From the NCBI RefSeq assembly GCF_002934325.1, contig NZ_PTIV01000006.1, forward strand, positions 88,208-152,207: a DNA stretch of 64,000 nucleotides, given 5' to 3'. Positions 10,091 through 18,041 of this stretch are shown here, piece by piece. Below the pieces are notes generated by a model. It ran no database searches. It had not been told where the DNA came from and saw only the letters and a program-made list of their open reading frames with translations. Position 1 is the first letter of the stretch. Each line of letters opens with the position of its first letter. Origin of the DNA: Marinobacter persicus. GTDB lineage: Bacteria; Pseudomonadota; Gammaproteobacteria; Pseudomonadales; Oleiphilaceae. The position numbers and the translations under genes were made by a program.

Positions 10091-11259
10091 TCCGGTTTAA
10101 GGCGTCGTTCCGGGTTACCTGCCTGTCGTTATTGTCTGGCATAACCCTGCTGACAGCCGGCTGTAGTTCCACGGAGATCGTTGAACAACCCGCTCCGTTG
10201 CCGGATGTGACCGAAACGGTTGAGTTTGATGAGCTGTGGAGCGTCTCTGTTGGCGACGGCCACGATGACGAACTCCTGCAATTGGCTCCTCTCTATGCCG
10301 GTGACACCATCTATGCGGCTTCCGCTGATGGCGTGGTTATGTCGGTGGCCACTGAAAACGGAGATGTTCAGTGGGAAAGGGAGCTGGACGATCGCATTTT
10401 TGCCGGCCCGGGTGCCGATACCCGCCAACTTTATGTCGTTAGCAGCAATGCCGAATTGATTGCTCTGTCCCGTGAGGATGGTAGCGAGCAATGGCGTACC
10501 GAGCTGCCCACTGAAGTGCTGGCTGCGCCCCAGTCCAACGGCTCTCTGGTGGCGGTTCAGACCATTGATGGTCGGCTGATCAGCTTTAACGCCAGTAGCG
10601 GTGAACAGCTCTGGCAGTACCAGGCCCAGGTTCCGGCCCTGACTCTGCGCACGGGCGCAGCGCCACTGGTGGGCGGCGACATTGTCATTGGTTCCTTTTC
10701 TAACGGCCGGGTGATTGCCCTGAGCGCCGATGCCGGCCAGCCGGTCTGGCAGTATCAGGTTGGTCAGCCCCAGGGCCGCACTGAGCTGGAGCGCCTGGTG
10801 GATATCGGTGGCCAGCCGCTGGTTCTCGATTCAGCGCTGATGGTGGTGGGGTACCAGGGCAAGCTCGCCCTGATTGAGACCCGCTCCGGTCAGGAAATCT
10901 GGAGCCGGCCGGCATCCAGCTATTATTCGCCAGCCATTGGTGGTGGCAATATTTACCTGGCCTCGGCCAATGGTGATGTCATCGCCTTGCAGGGCAGTGA
11001 TCGTCGGGAACTCTGGATTCAGGATCAACTGTCCTGGCGCCAGGTAACCCGGCCAGCAGTCTCCGGCGACTACCTGGTTGTTGGCGACTACGAAGGCTAT
11101 CTGCACGTGCTTTCAGCTGAAAACGGGCAACTGGTCGGGCAGGACAAGTTCGATGGTGACGGTATCCGCGTACCAGTCCAGGTGCTGCGGGATGGTAAGC
11201 TGCTCGTTTACGGAAACAGCGGAGACATGGCTGTTCTCCAGCTGGAACAGGACAACTAA
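10087..11259 (+). CDS. bamB: outer-membrane assembly lipoprotein BamB
   Basis: Lipoprotein of the BAM complex that helps BamA insert beta-barrel proteins into the outer membrane. It is 390 residues. A signal peptide ends in LTAGC (lipidated Cys26). The rest is a beta-propeller of repeated PQQ-like blades, each with a W near the end ([54 protein letters not shown]). Translation is coupled to yfgM, and der starts 5 bases after the stop. Confidence 0.95.
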   Translation: MIRFKASFRVTCLSLLSGITLLTAGCSSTEIVEQPAPLPDVTETVEFDELWSVSVGDGHDDELLQLAPLYAGDTIYAASADGVVMSVATENGDVQWERELDDRIFAGPGADTRQLYVVSSNAELIALSREDGSEQWRTELPTEVLAAPQSNGSLVAVQTIDGRLISFNASSGEQLWQYQAQVPALTLRTGAAPLVGGDIVIGSFSNGRVIALSADAGQPVWQYQVGQPQGRTELERLVDIGGQPLVLDSALMVVGYQGKLALIETRSGQEIWSRPASSYYSPAIGGGNIYLASANGDVIALQGSDRRELWIQDQLSWRQVTRPAVSGDYLVVGDYEGYLHVLSAENGQLVGQDKFDGDGIRVPVQVLRDGKLLVYGNSGDMAVLQLEQDN

Positions 11260-11264
11260 CCATT

Positions 11265-12686
11265 ATGACACCAGTAATTGCCCTGGTTGGACGCCCCAAT
11301 GTAGGAAAGTCCACCCTGTTTAACCAGATGACCCGCTCGCGTGATGCGCTGGTTGCTGACTTTCCCGGCCTGACCCGTGATCGCAAATACGGTGAGGGCA
11401 ACTACGAAGGCCAGAAGTTTATTGTCATCGATACCGGTGGCCTGACAGGTGATGAGGCCGGTATCGATGCAGAGATGGCGCGCCAGTCGCTGCAGGCCGT
11501 GGAAGAAGCCGATATCGTGCTGTTCCTCGTGGATGGCCGCGCCGGTCTGACCGCTGGTGATGAGATGATCGCCGATCACCTGCGTCGTTCCGGCAAGCGT
11601 GCCCATCTGGTAGTGAACAAGACCGACGGCCAGGACCCGGATATGGCCGCAGCGGAGTTTTACAGCCTCGGCTTTGAGTCCAACTTCCTGATTGCGGCAG
11701 CCCACAACCGTGGCATTCGTTCGCTGCTTGAGGAATTGTTGCCGGAGCCGGTCGATCCGGAAGAAGAGGACCGGGCAGATCGCTATCCGGGTATCCGTAT
11801 TGGTGTTGTGGGTCGACCCAATGTGGGCAAGTCCACCCTTGTTAACCGCATGCTGGGTGAAGAGCGGGTTGTCGTCTATGACATGCCCGGGACCACCCGT
11901 GACAGTGTCTACATCCCGTACGAGCGTCATGGTGAGCAATACACGCTGATTGACACAGCCGGTGTGCGCCGCCGAAAGAACGTTAATGAGGCGGTGGAAA
12001 AGTTCTCCATCATCAAGACGCTGAAAGCGATTGAAGACGTCCATGTAGTGATTCTGGTGATTGATGCTCGCCAGGGATTGGTGGAGCAGGACCTGCATCT
12101 TATCGGCTTTGTGCTGGATGCCGGTCGTTCGCTGGTTATCGCCGTTAACAAATGGGATGGCATGGACCCGGATGACCGGGCCCGGGTCAAAGAGCAGGTT
12201 GCGCGTCGTCTGGATTTCCTGGACTACGCCGACAAGTATTACATCTCTGCGCTGCATGGCACTGGGGTGGGTACGATGTACGATTCGGTACACGCCTGCT
12301 ATGAATCGGCCATGTCAAAGTGGCCGACCAACCGGCTCACAGCCCTGCTGCAGGATGCCGTAGCACAACATCAACCACCGATGGTTCGCGGCCGGCGTAT
12401 TAAATTGCGTTATGCGCACCAGGGCGGCTCCAATCCGCCGGTGATTGTGGTTCATGGTAATCAGGTCGATGCCCTGCCAGGCGCCTATAAACGTTATCTG
12501 GAAAACACGTTCCGGAAGGTCTTGAAGGTGGTGGGTTCTCCGATCCGGTTCGAGTTCCGCGCCAGCGAGAACCCGTTCGCCGAGAAGGTGGATCGGCGAA
12601 CGCCACGTCAGAAAGTGAAACAGGACAACGATCTGAAAAAAGGTCGGCGAAGTAAGCGGGTTCGCCAGAAAAGCGTCAAACGTTAA
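11265..12686 (+). CDS. der: ribosome-assembly GTPase Der (EngA)
   Basis: Essential tandem GTPase for maturation of the 50S ribosomal subunit. It is 473 residues. The first G domain starts at once with [13 protein letters not shown] (G1, residues 9-16), DTGGL (G3) and NKTD (G4). The second has [13 protein letters not shown] at about 183, DTAGV and NKWD. A KH-like domain follows ([19 protein letters not shown]), with a basic tail ([12 protein letters not shown]). It is the last gene of the rightward run and overlaps the 3' end of the convergent GGDEF-EAL gene by 11 bases. Confidence 0.97.
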   Translation: MTPVIALVGRPNVGKSTLFNQMTRSRDALVADFPGLTRDRKYGEGNYEGQKFIVIDTGGLTGDEAGIDAEMARQSLQAVEEADIVLFLVDGRAGLTAGDEMIADHLRRSGKRAHLVVNKTDGQDPDMAAAEFYSLGFESNFLIAAAHNRGIRSLLEELLPEPVDPEEEDRADRYPGIRIGVVGRPNVGKSTLVNRMLGEERVVVYDMPGTTRDSVYIPYERHGEQYTLIDTAGVRRRKNVNEAVEKFSIIKTLKAIEDVHVVILVIDARQGLVEQDLHLIGFVLDAGRSLVIAVNKWDGMDPDDRARVKEQVARRLDFLDYADKYYISALHGTGVGTMYDSVHACYESAMSKWPTNRLTALLQDAVAQHQPPMVRGRRIKLRYAHQGGSNPPVIVVHGNQVDALPGAYKRYLENTFRKVLKVVGSPIRFEFRASENPFAEKVDRRTPRQKVKQDNDLKKGRRSKRVRQKSVKR

Positions 12687-15096
12687 AGCGGTCCTTATTG
12701 GCCCGGCCATTGGTTTGTAGCCAGTGGCTGAAGGCCTGCGATGACATCGGGCGGCCATAGAAGAAGCCCTGGGAGCAGTCGCAGCCCTCGGTCTGTAGAA
12801 AATGACTCTGGGCCTCTTCCTCGACACCCTCAGCGATCACTCTCAGGCCAAGGCTGTGTGCCATGTTAATAATGGCACGAACCAGCGAAGCATCCTCGGC
12901 TTCTTTCAGCACATCGTGCACAAACGATTTATCAATCTTCAGGGTATTGAAAGGATAGCTTTTCAGGTAACTGAGTGCGGAATAGCCGGTTCCGAAATCA
13001 TCCACTGACAGACGAATGCCGCGCTGGTCCAGCTGCTTCAGAATGTCCGCAGTCTCAATTGAGTTGTCGAGAATCAGGCGCTCTGTTACTTCCAGCTCAA
13101 GCGTGTCGGCCGGCATGTTGGCAGCTTCCAGTGCCCGTGAGATCCTGTCGAGGAACCCGGCGTCCCTGAACTGGCGGGGCGATACGTTGACGGCAACCTG
13201 CAGCTCAAGCCCGATCTCCCTCCGCCAGTGGGCGGCTTCCAGCAGAGCTTCGTTAATCACCCATTCACCAATGGTCAGGATCAAGCCGGTCTCCTCGGCC
13301 AGAGGAATGAACCGGTCGGGCATCACCAGCCCCAGTACCGGGTTATTCCAGCGCAGCAGGGCTTCGGCTGCCATCACCCGCCCGGAGGTGGTATCAACAA
13401 TGGGCTGGAAAAAAAGCTCGAATTCACCCTGCTCAAGCGCTTTACGCATCAATGACTCCATCTGAAGGCGCTCGTGGGAGACTTCCGTCATATCCGGGGT
13501 GAAACGTGCGTAGGCGCTCTTACCGGCGTGTTTGGCCTGATACATCGCCGCATCAGCATGGCGCAGCAGGGTGCCACTGTCACCCGAGTCGGTCGGGAAG
13601 GTGGCAATGCCGATGCTGGTGGTCACAAAGACTTCCTGGTCAGCCAATGAAAAAGGCGTGGCGAAGGTATGCAGGATACGTTCGGCCACCTGGCAGGGGG
13701 CGTTCGGGTCAGAAACGCCGGGCAGGATAACCAGGAACTCATCCCCTCCCAGTCGGGCTACGGTGCTGGCGCCCCGCAGACAGCTGGAAACACGCCGCGA
13801 CGCTTCGACCAACAGGGTGTCTCCGGCATCGTGGCCAAGTGTGTCATTGATATGCTTGAAGTTGTCCAGGTCCAGGAACATGACGCCAACTTCGCTCTTG
13901 TCCCGGCGTGCCTGTGCCAGGGCGAGCTTGAGTCGATCCATGGCGAGCATCCGGTTTGGCAAGCCGGTGAGGATGTCGTAGTTGGCCTGACGCAAGAGTT
14001 GCTGCTCATAGCGTTTTCGTATGCTGATGTCCTCGCCAAGGATCAGGTAACCGTTGATTTGACCGTTGGCGTCCTTGATTGCCGTGATGACCAGTTGCTC
14101 CCAGTAGCGTTCCCCATTGCGCCGTACACTGTTGATCTCGCCTTGCCAGACACCCACGCGTTGCACCTGTAGCTGGATGGTTTGCCAGAATTGGCGGGCC
14201 TGGTGGCTGTTCATGTCATGGTTGATCAGGGTTGACGGATGCCGGCCCAGTATTTCACTGGGTTTATGCCCGGTGAGCTGGCCGAACTTCCGGTTGGCGT
14301 ACTCGATTTGCCAGTGTTTGTCACAGATCAGCACTGAGGAGGGGCTCTGTTCGATGGCCTTGGACAGTTTCAGGATTTCGGTGGCATCCCGCTCCCGCCG
14401 GGCAACGTCGTCGTTGAGCCGCTCGCGCATTTCATTGATGGCTTCGGTGACCAGGCCCAATTCATCGCGTCGGTTGGGGCGGTCGAGAGTTAGGGGCTGG
14501 GACAGGTTTTGTAATGACAGATCCCGGGTATAGTCCGCCATGGCGGTGAGGTGCCGGGTTACAAGATGGCGGAAGATCCAGAGACTGATGATCGCGACAA
14601 TGAAGACGGTGAGGAACTGGGTGCCAATGATAAAACCGACACGCCGGCGTAGCTCCGTGTAAACCCGGTTCACATTTGCGGTTATTGTCAGTTCGCCGAG
14701 CGTGAGATCCTTGTTGCTTTCATGAACCAGCGGAAAACTGTAGGTGAGAGTGTCTCCGTTCCGGGGCAGTTCGCCCATGACAAGCTCGGAATCCGGGGCG
14801 ATTTTCAGTCTAAGGTGGTCGATGTCAGGTAACCCTAGAATCCCCTTCAGCTGGATTTCGATGGATTGCTCATCCAAGGCCCACAGGCTGCGCGCCAGGC
14901 TGGAGGCCGATCCCGCTTCTATTCTTTCAAGCCGCTGCTGAATCTCTTCCAGGTCATTCTGGTAGTCGGCGTGAATCTGTAGGCCAGAAGCCAGCAACGT
15001 AAAGGCGGAGCTGGATAACAGCACCCAGGCCAGAAGTCGGAAAGAAAGAGGGGAGGTCGTCCGGGTACGCCTCTGAGGCATTGAAAATTTTGCCAT
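12676..15096 (-). CDS. membrane sensor with HAMP-PAS-GGDEF-EAL (c-di-GMP enzyme)
   Basis: Predicted bifunctional or phosphodiesterase c-di-GMP protein, about 806 residues from ATG 15096; a TTG at 15120 would add 8. Order: membrane helix at about 20-40, periplasmic sensor of about 120 residues, second helix ([15 protein letters not shown]), HAMP, PAS (about 255-365, [13 protein letters not shown]), GGDEF (about 370-535) and EAL (about 550-795). The cyclase motif is intact (RLGGDEF), but the inhibitory RxxD site reads RGAS, so product inhibition is probably lost. The EAL motif EALLRW and the loop [14 protein letters not shown] look complete, as expected of an active phosphodiesterase. The signal and the net activity cannot be read from sequence. 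Confidence 0.93.
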   Translation of the reverse strand: MAKFSMPQRRTRTTSPLSFRLLAWVLLSSSAFTLLASGLQIHADYQNDLEEIQQRLERIEAGSASSLARSLWALDEQSIEIQLKGILGLPDIDHLRLKIAPDSELVMGELPRNGDTLTYSFPLVHESNKDLTLGELTITANVNRVYTELRRRVGFIIGTQFLTVFIVAIISLWIFRHLVTRHLTAMADYTRDLSLQNLSQPLTLDRPNRRDELGLVTEAINEMRERLNDDVARRERDATEILKLSKAIEQSPSSVLICDKHWQIEYANRKFGQLTGHKPSEILGRHPSTLINHDMNSHQARQFWQTIQLQVQRVGVWQGEINSVRRNGERYWEQLVITAIKDANGQINGYLILGEDISIRKRYEQQLLRQANYDILTGLPNRMLAMDRLKLALAQARRDKSEVGVMFLDLDNFKHINDTLGHDAGDTLLVEASRRVSSCLRGASTVARLGGDEFLVILPGVSDPNAPCQVAERILHTFATPFSLADQEVFVTTSIGIATFPTDSGDSGTLLRHADAAMYQAKHAGKSAYARFTPDMTEVSHERLQMESLMRKALEQGEFELFFQPIVDTTSGRVMAAEALLRWNNPVLGLVMPDRFIPLAEETGLILTIGEWVINEALLEAAHWRREIGLELQVAVNVSPRQFRDAGFLDRISRALEAANMPADTLELEVTERLILDNSIETADILKQLDQRGIRLSVDDFGTGYSALSYLKSYPFNTLKIDKSFVHDVLKEAEDASLVRAIINMAHSLGLRVIAEGVEEEAQSHFLQTEGCDCSQGFFYGRPMSSQAFSHWLQTNGRANKDRFNV

Positions 15097-15248
15097 GTCT
15101 CTGGATTGCCGCCGCGCCAAGCAAAAGGGTAAAACAGACGTTTAATATTGGGAGACTATAGCAGCTGTTTATGTCGCTTGCGTTATTTGTAACGACGCAA
15201 CGGTTATAAACCGTGAATAATGGCAATTATTGCAAGCGTGAAATGAGG

Positions 15249-15290
15249 TTGATGCAGATCAATACCGGAAAAATGACAGCGGCGTAACCT
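15249..15290 (+). promoter_or_regulatory. FNR/Anr-dependent class II promoter
   Basis: TTGATGCAGATCAA (15249-15262) is a perfect TTGAT-N4-ATCAA FNR/Anr box. A -10-like TAACCT (15285-15290) implies a start near 15297, which puts the box centre at about -41.5. That is the classical position for activation under low oxygen. The downstream gene is the 42-residue CcoM-like protein at 15329. Confidence 0.8.
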
Positions 15291-15328
15291 GAGATTAATC
15301 AAGGTTAGTAAGAGCAGGAGAAACTGTT

Positions 15329-15457
15329 ATGTATACAGACGTCGTAGTGATCGCCGGTATTGGAACCGTTGTATTGATGCTGGGCTTTTTTGTGGGAGTT
15401 GGCATCTTTGTCATGAAAGATCAAAAACACCAGCATGGGAAAGCACCCAAGAAGTGA
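15329..15457 (+). CDS. ccoM: 42-residue single-helix membrane protein, probable CcoM of cbb3 oxidase
   Basis: A microprotein of 42 residues. Residues 1-6 are short and periplasmic-like (MYTDVV), about 7-29 form one hydrophobic helix rich in G/V/F (GIGTVVLMLGFFVGVGIFVM), and KDQKHQHGKAPKK is a basic cytoplasmic tail. AGGAG at 15316-15320 is 8 bases before the ATG. The pattern (Asp near the start, VVIAG, a Gly-rich helix, then a KD-basic end) resembles CcoM, the small subunit that stabilises cbb3-type cytochrome oxidase in Pseudomonas stutzeri. The upstream Anr box fits a microaerobic oxidase subunit. No other cco genes are in the window. The family assignment is from memory and needs a profile search. 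Confidence 0.62.
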   Translation: MYTDVVVIAGIGTVVLMLGFFVGVGIFVMKDQKHQHGKAPKK

Positions 15458-15509
15458 TCGACGTGGAGGGCAGCGACACTGGGTGTGCTTGCTGCCTTGC
15501 TTTGAAAAT

Positions 15510-15585
15510 TGGCGTCCCCTAGGGGGTTCGAACCCCTGTTGCCGCCGTGAAAGGGCGGAGTCCTAGGCCACTAGACGAAGGGGAC
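15510..15585 (-). tRNA. tRNA-Glu (anticodon TTC)
   Basis: A 76-base cloverleaf on the minus strand. The acceptor starts GTCCCCT and pairs with AGGGGAC, followed by G and an encoded CCA. The anticodon stem CCGCC/GGCGG encloses the loop CTTTCAC with anticodon TTC. The T-loop GGTTCGAACCC is standard. A sigma-70 promoter lies 40-68 bases upstream on the same strand. Confidence 0.97.
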
Positions 15586-15624
15586 GCAACGTTTTCAAAA
15601 GCTTGCCTCGTCGAGGTGGCGCGT

Positions 15625-15653
15625 ATATTAAGTAAGAGCCCCTTGGGTGTCAA
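15625..15653 (-). promoter_or_regulatory. promoter of tRNA-Glu
   Basis: On the minus strand TTGACA (15653-15648) and TAATAT (15630-15625) are separated by exactly 17 bases, and a GC-rich stretch follows before the tRNA. This is a near-consensus sigma-70 promoter. Confidence 0.75.
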
Positions 15654-15671
15654 CGGTTTTTTTAAAAAAAT

Positions 15672-16577
15672 TTACCGACCCACACTCTCCTCGAGTGCCG
15701 GTTTCAAATCCGGGTACTCGAACTCAAAGCCTTCCTCTTTCAACCGTTCAGGTATCGCCTGCTGACCGGTGAGTAACAAACTGGCCATTTCCCCCAGTGC
15801 GAGCTTCAGTGCGGGGGCTGGCGCAGGGAAGACAGCAGGGCGATGAAGCACATCAGCAAGGGTCTCTGTAAAAGCTCGGTTCGTTGCAGGGTTCGGGCTC
15901 ACCATATTATAGGCCCCGCGAGCCGTTTCTGTTTCCAGCATCCAGGTCAGGCCCCGCACCACATCGGCCCTGTGCACCCAGGGCATGAATTGGTCCCCGG
16001 ACCCAAGCCGACCTCCCAGCCCAAGCTTAAAGGGTGGGAGCATGCGCTGCAGAAAGCCGCCGCCCCGACCAACAACAAGTCCGGTTCGGGACAGGCACAC
16101 CCGGACGCCTTCCGGTTCTATATTGAGGGCTGCCTGTTCCCAGTCACGGCACAGTTCGTGGGTGAACTCATCTTTCGGGGGCGTCTTTTCGGTTACCAGT
16201 TCGCTGCCCTGATCGCCGTAAAAGCCCACCGCAGAACCGGAAACCAGAACCGATGGCTGTTTCTCCCAGCTCAGCGCGATCTCTACCAGCTCTCTGGTGA
16301 GGTCAATACGACTACTTCTCAAAGCTTTTTTTCGTGTCTCAGTCCAGCGTTTTTCCGCAATGCCTTCGCCGGCCAGGTTAATGACGCCATCAAAGCCGCT
16401 GTGCCCGTCCAGCTCGTCCAGCTGATTGACGACATCGACTCGCCCGCACAGGGAACGAACGGTATCCGGGGGTTGACGGCTCAAGACTGTCAACTGGTAC
16501 CCCTTGTCATTAAGTGTGCGGCACACTTCCTTGCCGATGAAGCCGGTGCCGCCGGTGATCAGAATTCGATGCTCCAT
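15672..16577 (-). CDS. TIGR01777-type NAD(P)-dependent epimerase (YfcH-like)
   Basis: Extended short-chain dehydrogenase of unknown substrate, 301 residues. The Rossmann motif GGTGFIGKEVCRTL is at residues 8-21. GVINLAGEGIAEKRW is the hallmark of the TIGR01777/YfcH family, SGSAVGFYGDQG holds the catalytic-loop Tyr, and a DUF1731-type end (FPAPAPALKLALGEMASLLLTGQQ) closes the protein. The start is ATG 16577 with AGGAG upstream. It lies 29 bases after the CbiX-like gene on the same strand, so the two may form an operon. A run of T/A just past its stop could help end transcription. Confidence 0.88.
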   Translation of the reverse strand: MEHRILITGGTGFIGKEVCRTLNDKGYQLTVLSRQPPDTVRSLCGRVDVVNQLDELDGHSGFDGVINLAGEGIAEKRWTETRKKALRSSRIDLTRELVEIALSWEKQPSVLVSGSAVGFYGDQGSELVTEKTPPKDEFTHELCRDWEQAALNIEPEGVRVCLSRTGLVVGRGGGFLQRMLPPFKLGLGGRLGSGDQFMPWVHRADVVRGLTWMLETETARGAYNMVSPNPATNRAFTETLADVLHRPAVFPAPAPALKLALGEMASLLLTGQQAIPERLKEEGFEFEYPDLKPALEESVGR

Positions 16578-16606
16578 GGTTCGCTCCTGATTGACGTTGG
16601 TGGGGC

Positions 16607-16984
16607 TCAGTCCAGGGTTGATTCAAGCTCTTCCTGAACAACGTCTTTAATGGCGTCACCCAGTTTGGGGTTCATGCCAATTGGGTCGGCCAACCGAATG
16701 CTCACCTGGTGCTGGTCTTCGAGCTCTGCAATCATGGCTGGAACATCTTTGCGCAGATGCCTGCCAGCCGCCAGAAACAGCGGCACCACCGTGAAATTCT
16801 TCATGCCTGCCTGTTTTCCGCTGGCGATCACGTCGTGGAGAGACGGGGTTGCCAGCTCCATATAAGCAATAGCAGAGTTTTCCACGGATTTCAGGGTGGG
16901 TTCTGCCAGGCGCTGAAAGGTCTCGCACCAGCGTTGATCGCTGCTTCCGTGAGCGAGCAGAATGACTTGATGTACTTCGGGCAT
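16607..16984 (-). CDS. short CbiX/SirB-type sirohydrochlorin chelatase
   Basis: Single-domain chelatase-like protein of 125 residues. In this family metal (Co2+ or Fe2+) is inserted into sirohydrochlorin for cobalamin or siroheme. Two metal-ligand histidines are visible: one in ILLAHGS near residue 12 and one in VVPLFLAAGRHLRKD near residue 75. The short length matches CbiXS/SirB rather than two-domain CbiK. The start at 16984 has AAGGAC upstream; an open frame continues further upstream but has no family similarity. No other cobalamin or siroheme genes are in the window, so the physiological metal is not decidable here. Confidence 0.82.
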   Translation of the reverse strand: MPEVHQVILLAHGSSDQRWCETFQRLAEPTLKSVENSAIAYMELATPSLHDVIASGKQAGMKNFTVVPLFLAAGRHLRKDVPAMIAELEDQHQVSIRLADPIGMNPKLGDAIKDVVQEELESTLD

Positions 16985-17079
16985 GGTGTCGTCCTTTATC
17001 GTGCAGGGTGATTGGATTCGTGGTGTTTGCTTTGTGTTTGTACGATGATGAATCCTGAAATGTATCAAGGAGTCGTCTA

Positions 17080-17682
17080 ATGTTCGATTGGCAGGAACTT
17101 CTGGATTTCTGGTTTGGCCCTTTGGATGAGAGTGGGCTGCCCGACGCCGAGCACCGTAACCGTTGGTTTCGCTCTGATCGTCGTTTTGACCAGGAAATAC
17201 GTCGGAGGTTTCTTTCACTGGTGCTGTTCGCCTCGGAGCAGGGTCTGGCGCACTGGCGTGAGCAACCTGGGGGAGCCCTGGCGGAAATCCTGCTGCTGGA
17301 TCAGTTCTCCCGTAACATCTATCGCGGTGTCGCTTTGGCATTCGAGAACGATGCATTGGCCTGCAAGCTGTGTAAAAGGGCCATGGAGCGAGGGCAGGAT
17401 CAGGCGTTACCGGCGGTTCAAAGAGCATTTCTGTATATGCCCTTACAACATTCCGAGAAATCGAAGGATCAGGATCTCTCAGTTGAGTGTTACGAGCAAC
17501 TGGCGGCCTCCCACAGCGGCATACTCGGCGACTTCCTGAATAGCTTTTTGGCCTCGGCCCGTGATCACCATCGTATCATTACGCGTTTTGGTCGTTTTCC
17601 CCACCGCAATCGCGCTCTGGAGCGGCGGTCCACGCCGGAAGAGGAAGAGTACCTCAAAGGTGCGTCTTCGTATGGCCAATAG
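17080..17682 (+). CDS. DUF924 family protein
   Basis: Conserved all-helical protein of 200 residues with TPR-like fold and unknown biochemical role. The family signatures are LLDFWFGPLDESG at the N-terminus, LAEILLLDQFSRNIYRG in the centre, and AFLYMPLQHSEKSKDQ followed by FGRFPHRN towards the C-terminus. The start is ATG 17080 with AAGGAG 8 bases upstream. It is transcribed divergently from the CbiX-like gene; the 95-base gap between them must hold both promoters, but I see no strong boxes. The next feature downstream is tRNA-Gly with its own promoter. Confidence 0.88.
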   Translation: MFDWQELLDFWFGPLDESGLPDAEHRNRWFRSDRRFDQEIRRRFLSLVLFASEQGLAHWREQPGGALAEILLLDQFSRNIYRGVALAFENDALACKLCKRAMERGQDQALPAVQRAFLYMPLQHSEKSKDQDLSVECYEQLAASHSGILGDFLNSFLASARDHHRIITRFGRFPHRNRALERRSTPEEEEYLKGASSYGQ

Positions 17683-17733
17683 TCGTTAATGGATGCCTGA
17701 AAGGACTGCGGCAATATTTTTTTAAAAAACCGG

Positions 17734-17761
17734 TTGACGGGCGGTCTGTTATCCGTACAAT
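17734..17761 (+). promoter_or_regulatory. promoter of tRNA-Gly
   Basis: TTGACG (17734-17739) and TACAAT (17756-17761) are 16 bases apart. A GC-rich discriminator (ACGCACCCG) follows, of the kind seen at stable-RNA promoters under stringent control. Confidence 0.75.
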
Positions 17762-17797
17762 ACGCACCCGTTGAGAGGCAACGCCCTCACACAAAAA

Positions 17798-17873
17798 GCG
17801 GGAATAGCTCAGTTGGTAGAGCACAACCTTGCCAAGGTTGGGGTCGCGAGTTCGAATCTCGTTTCCCGCTCCA
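17798..17873 (+). tRNA. tRNA-Gly (anticodon GCC)
   Basis: A 76-base cloverleaf. The acceptor GCGGGAA pairs with TTCCCGC, followed by T and CCA. D-arm GCTCAGTTGGTAGAGC, anticodon loop TTGCCAA with anticodon GCC, T-loop GTTCGAATC. The gene is a single unit between its own promoter and terminator. Confidence 0.97.
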
Positions 17874-17884
17874 GATTTAAAAAA

Positions 17885-17908
17885 CCCGACCTTGTGTCGG
17901 GTTTTTTT
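17885..17908 (+). terminator. rho-independent terminator of tRNA-Gly
   Basis: The stem CCCGAC/GTCGGG with loop CTTGT is followed by seven T. An A-run before the stem makes it potentially bidirectional. Confidence 0.9.
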
Positions 17909-18041
17909 GTTTATACTCCCGTCTGTTTTTTATCGAAGAATCACCCTTGGTGCTATTCGCTGTCAGTACGCCGCCCCAATAAGCCGGGCACATGCCGGTG
18001 GGTGATTTGATTGTCACTTCCGAGCAGGAGTCCTGATTACA

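Noticed and set aside
16985..17428. Upstream extension of the CbiX-like frame by about 148 codons
   Set aside because: It runs through the divergent DUF924 gene, has no family similarity, and the internal ATG at 16984 has a Shine-Dalgarno and the right family length.
17909..18041. Search for a small gene or RNA between tRNA-Gly and uup
   Set aside because: No start with ribosome-binding site or conserved fold could be supported; it is probably the uup leader and promoter.
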